Shown piece after piece: positions 7,025-8,057 of a stretch of 8,057 nucleotides of DNA (positions within the stretch are counted from its first letter, which is position 1; every line of letters begins with the position of its first letter). The notes beneath the pieces are model-generated. The model did no database searches and was not told the origin of the DNA. It saw only the letters and a program-made list of their open reading frames with translations. The translations under genes were made by a program, and so were the position numbers. The DNA comes from Bacillota bacterium (GTDB lineage Bacteria; Bacillota; Clostridia; Lachnospirales; Lachnospiraceae), in NCBI GenBank assembly GCA_023389295.1, contig JAEWEO010000100.1, positions 1 through 8,057 of the forward strand, in the 5' to 3' direction.

Positions 7025-7077
7025 AAAAAAACTCATCACTTCCGACTTACATATCCTGTAATTCGAAAGGGACGAGC
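7025..7077 (-). terminator. Regulatory (attenuation) terminator of the thrS T-box
   Basis: Arms 7057-7077 and 7031-7051 form a 21-bp stem with two mismatches, three G-U pairs and a five-base loop, followed by seven U (7025-7031). Its left arm contains GTCCCTTT (7066-7073), the stretch that must pair with the T-box sequence in the antiterminator. The two structures therefore exclude each other. Confidence 0.88.
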
Positions 7078-7258
7078 GTATCATCTACGTCGCGGTTCCA
7101 CCCTTTTTGGTGTATTACACCCACTTCATTTGATTGATAACGGAATCACCGGACCGGATTGGGGTCACTCAGAGGTAGTTTTCATATGCTAACTAATAAG
7201 ATATTTTCACCAAATCATATCTCTCTCTGGAATAGCGCTACATATTACTCGTCTCTTC
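7025..7258 (-). ncRNA. T-box leader (tRNA-Thr-responsive riboswitch) of thrS
   Basis: The leftward leader contains the hallmark T-box sequence AGGGTGGAACCGCG at 7091-7104. Stem I begins near 7258 (GAAGAGACGAGTAA). It has a lower helix pairing AGAG with CTCT (7170s), a loop-E type element (AGTA opposite GAA) and an upper helix ATATG/CATAT. The specifier loop reads GAAAACTACC (7174-7183), holding two adjacent threonine codons, ACT (7177-7179) and ACC (7174-7176). This agrees with a tRNA-Thr specificity. Stem III is GGTGT-AAT-ACACC (7109-7121). Uncharged tRNA-Thr would pair with the specifier and with the antiterminator bulge (TGGAA), stabilise the antiterminator and let thrS be transcribed; charged tRNA lets the terminator at 7025-7077 form. 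A further small hairpin (7271-7290) precedes stem I. About 129 bases separate the terminator from the thrS start. Confidence 0.95.
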
Positions 7259-7303
7259 AACGTTTTATAATCAATTCAGTTTTGAATCGACTAACTTTCT
7301 TTT

Positions 7304-7331
7304 ATTATATCACCCATTAGCCCATTGTCAA
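7304..7331 (-). promoter_or_regulatory. Consensus sigma-A promoter of thrS
   Basis: Perfect -35 TTGACA (7326-7331) and perfect -10 TATAAT (7304-7309) with a 16-base spacer on the minus strand. Transcription would start near 7297, about 40 bases before stem I of the T-box. A promoter this strong fits control by attenuation rather than at initiation. Confidence 0.85.
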
Positions 7332-7345
7332 GTTACAATTCTTAT

Positions 7346-7379
7346 GAAATTATAAATCGCTGATTTGAAATTATAAATC
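7346..7379. repeat. Two 13-nt direct repeats spaced 21 nt in the divergent intergenic region
   Basis: GAAATTATAAATC occurs at 7346-7358 and exactly again at 7367-7379. The 21-base period is two helical turns. The copies lie behind the thrS -35 element, where UP elements or activator sites sit, and their ends form inverted repeats (AAATC-GCT-GATTT; TGATTT...AAATCA). A bound regulator is possible but not shown. Confidence 0.55.
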
Positions 7380-7409
7380 AATTGCTTGCTAAGTAGAAAT
7401 ATTATTTTT

Positions 7410-7435
7410 ATTTATATCTTCTTATAGATATAAAT
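7410..7435. promoter_or_regulatory. Perfect 10-bp inverted repeat, possible operator of the epimerase gene
   Basis: ATTTATATCT (7410-7419) and AGATATAAAT (7426-7435) are exact inverse complements around six bases. The right arm overlaps the likely -35 of the downstream gene. There is no T-tract, so a terminator is unlikely, and its promoter position favours a repressor or activator site. Confidence 0.5.
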
Positions 7436-7453
7436 GTAGTTATATGATAAAAT
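7425..7453 (+). promoter_or_regulatory. Probable promoter of the aldose 1-epimerase gene
   Basis: TAGATA (7425-7430) and TAAAAT (7448-7453) with a 17-base spacer, matching the sigma-A consensus at four and five of six positions. It would give a leader of about 45 bases. The match is moderate and other AT-rich hexamers nearby could serve. Confidence 0.4.
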
Positions 7454-7506
7454 TCTTCCTATCGAATAATGAATAGGTAAGAACAAATGAATATACGGAG
7501 GTAAAT

Positions 7507-8057
7507 ATGTCGATTCATATTTTAAAAAATGATTTTTTAACGGTTCAATTTGACGAATTAGGTGCAGAAATGATCTCCATCTTTCAATCTAATCTAGAGA
7601 TAGAATATCTATGGAATGCAGACCCAACCTATTGGAAACGTCATGCCCCCATATTATTTCCTTTTGTAGGAGTTCTAAAAGACAAATCCTATACCTATAA
7701 GGGAATTTCCTACCCCATGATGCAACATGGTTTTGCAAGAGATATGGTGTTTACGGTAATTGATAAAACTTCTGAGGAAATCTGGTTTAGGTTAAATTCC
7801 ACCGCCGAGACACTTAAGATCTATCCCTTTGAATTTTGTCTCGAACTTGGTTATCGCCTGGAAGGAAAAAAAATCACCTGCTATTGGAGAGTCATAAATA
7901 AGGGGAAAGATACTATGTACTTCTCCATAGGTGGCCATCCTGGTTTTAATTGTCCTATCAATACCAACACAACAAATACCTTTGAAGATCAATCCGATTA
8001 TTACTTTGGCTTTGATACCAAAGAACCGTTAAGATATCTTCATGTGGACGAGCAAGG
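7507..8057 (+). CDS. Aldose 1-epimerase family protein, LacX type (partial, N-terminal 183 residues)
   Basis: Starts at ATG 7507 behind GGAGG (7497-7501), five bases away, and is open at the right edge; family members are about 290-300 residues, so roughly the first 60 percent is present. The sequence begins MSIHILKNDFLTVQFDELGA and has the typical YWKRHAPILFPFVG (42-55), QHGFAR (73-78, H74) and SIGGHPGFNCP (140-150, H144). H74 and H144 correspond to the conserved histidines of the galactose-mutarotase fold. The catalytic glutamate expected in the C-terminal part is outside the window. These cytosolic enzymes interconvert alpha and beta anomers of aldoses; the sugar used by LacX-type members is usually not known. 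The gene diverges from thrS and has its own promoter region with a palindrome, so it is probably regulated separately. Confidence 0.92.
   Translation, partial: MSIHILKNDFLTVQFDELGAEMISIFQSNLEIEYLWNADPTYWKRHAPILFPFVGVLKDKSYTYKGISYPMMQHGFARDMVFTVIDKTSEEIWFRLNSTAETLKIYPFEFCLELGYRLEGKKITCYWRVINKGKDTMYFSIGGHPGFNCPINTNTTNTFEDQSDYYFGFDTKEPLRYLHVDEQ

Noticed and set aside
6771..7192. Two rightward frames of about 70 codons over the thrS start and T-box
   Set aside because: They are antisense to thrS and to the structured leader RNA and lack protein-like features.
7487..7504. Five-codon mini-frame (MNIRR) ending two bases before the epimerase start
   Set aside because: The codons CGG and AGG simply overlap the epimerase Shine-Dalgarno sequence; with no stronger sign of translation this is most likely chance.
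7792..7992. 66-residue leftward frame
   Set aside because: It is antisense to the epimerase gene, whose rightward frame carries the conserved GGHPGF motif.

Overview
The window comes from a low-GC, Gram-positive, Clostridia-type bacterium, most like the Lachnospiraceae, although the genus cannot be fixed from this sequence alone. This rests on the AT-rich intergenic DNA, strong AGGAGG ribosome-binding sites, a T-box leader in front of threonyl-tRNA synthetase, a TepA/ClpP-like protease, and a close match in style to clostridial LacX-type epimerases.

Most genes read leftward (minus strand). From right to left they are: thrS (4937-6895) behind a long T-box leader with a consensus promoter (7025-7331); a 53-residue basic hypothetical protein (4478-4639); a membrane-bound cyclic-di-GMP phosphodiesterase with dCACHE, HAMP, degenerate GGDEF and intact EAL domains (1899-4241); an aromatic-acid-exporter-type membrane protein (786-1847), probably in the same transcript; and the N-terminal part of a ClpP/TepA-type serine protease that runs off the left edge (1-477). 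Strong intrinsic terminators follow thrS (4897-4927), the small gene (4428-4466) and the phosphodiesterase/exporter pair (707-742). The window therefore holds four leftward transcription units.

On the right, a LacX-type aldose 1-epimerase (7507 to the edge, partial) reads rightward, divergent from thrS. The shared intergenic region carries two 13-nt direct repeats spaced 21 nt apart behind the thrS promoter, and a perfect 10-bp inverted repeat overlapping the likely epimerase promoter.

The genes do not form one pathway. The clear functional links are T-box control of thrS by uncharged tRNA-Thr, and the pairing of an extracytoplasmic sensor/c-di-GMP-degrading enzyme with an exporter-like protein. 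No mobile element, CRISPR array, tRNA or rRNA was seen, and no obviously new multi-gene system. The least explained structures are two tandem pairs of about 40-nt repeats (633-712 and 4820-4893). Each pair directly abuts the downstream side of a terminator, and the two share sequence with each other, which suggests a dispersed, terminator-associated repeat family.
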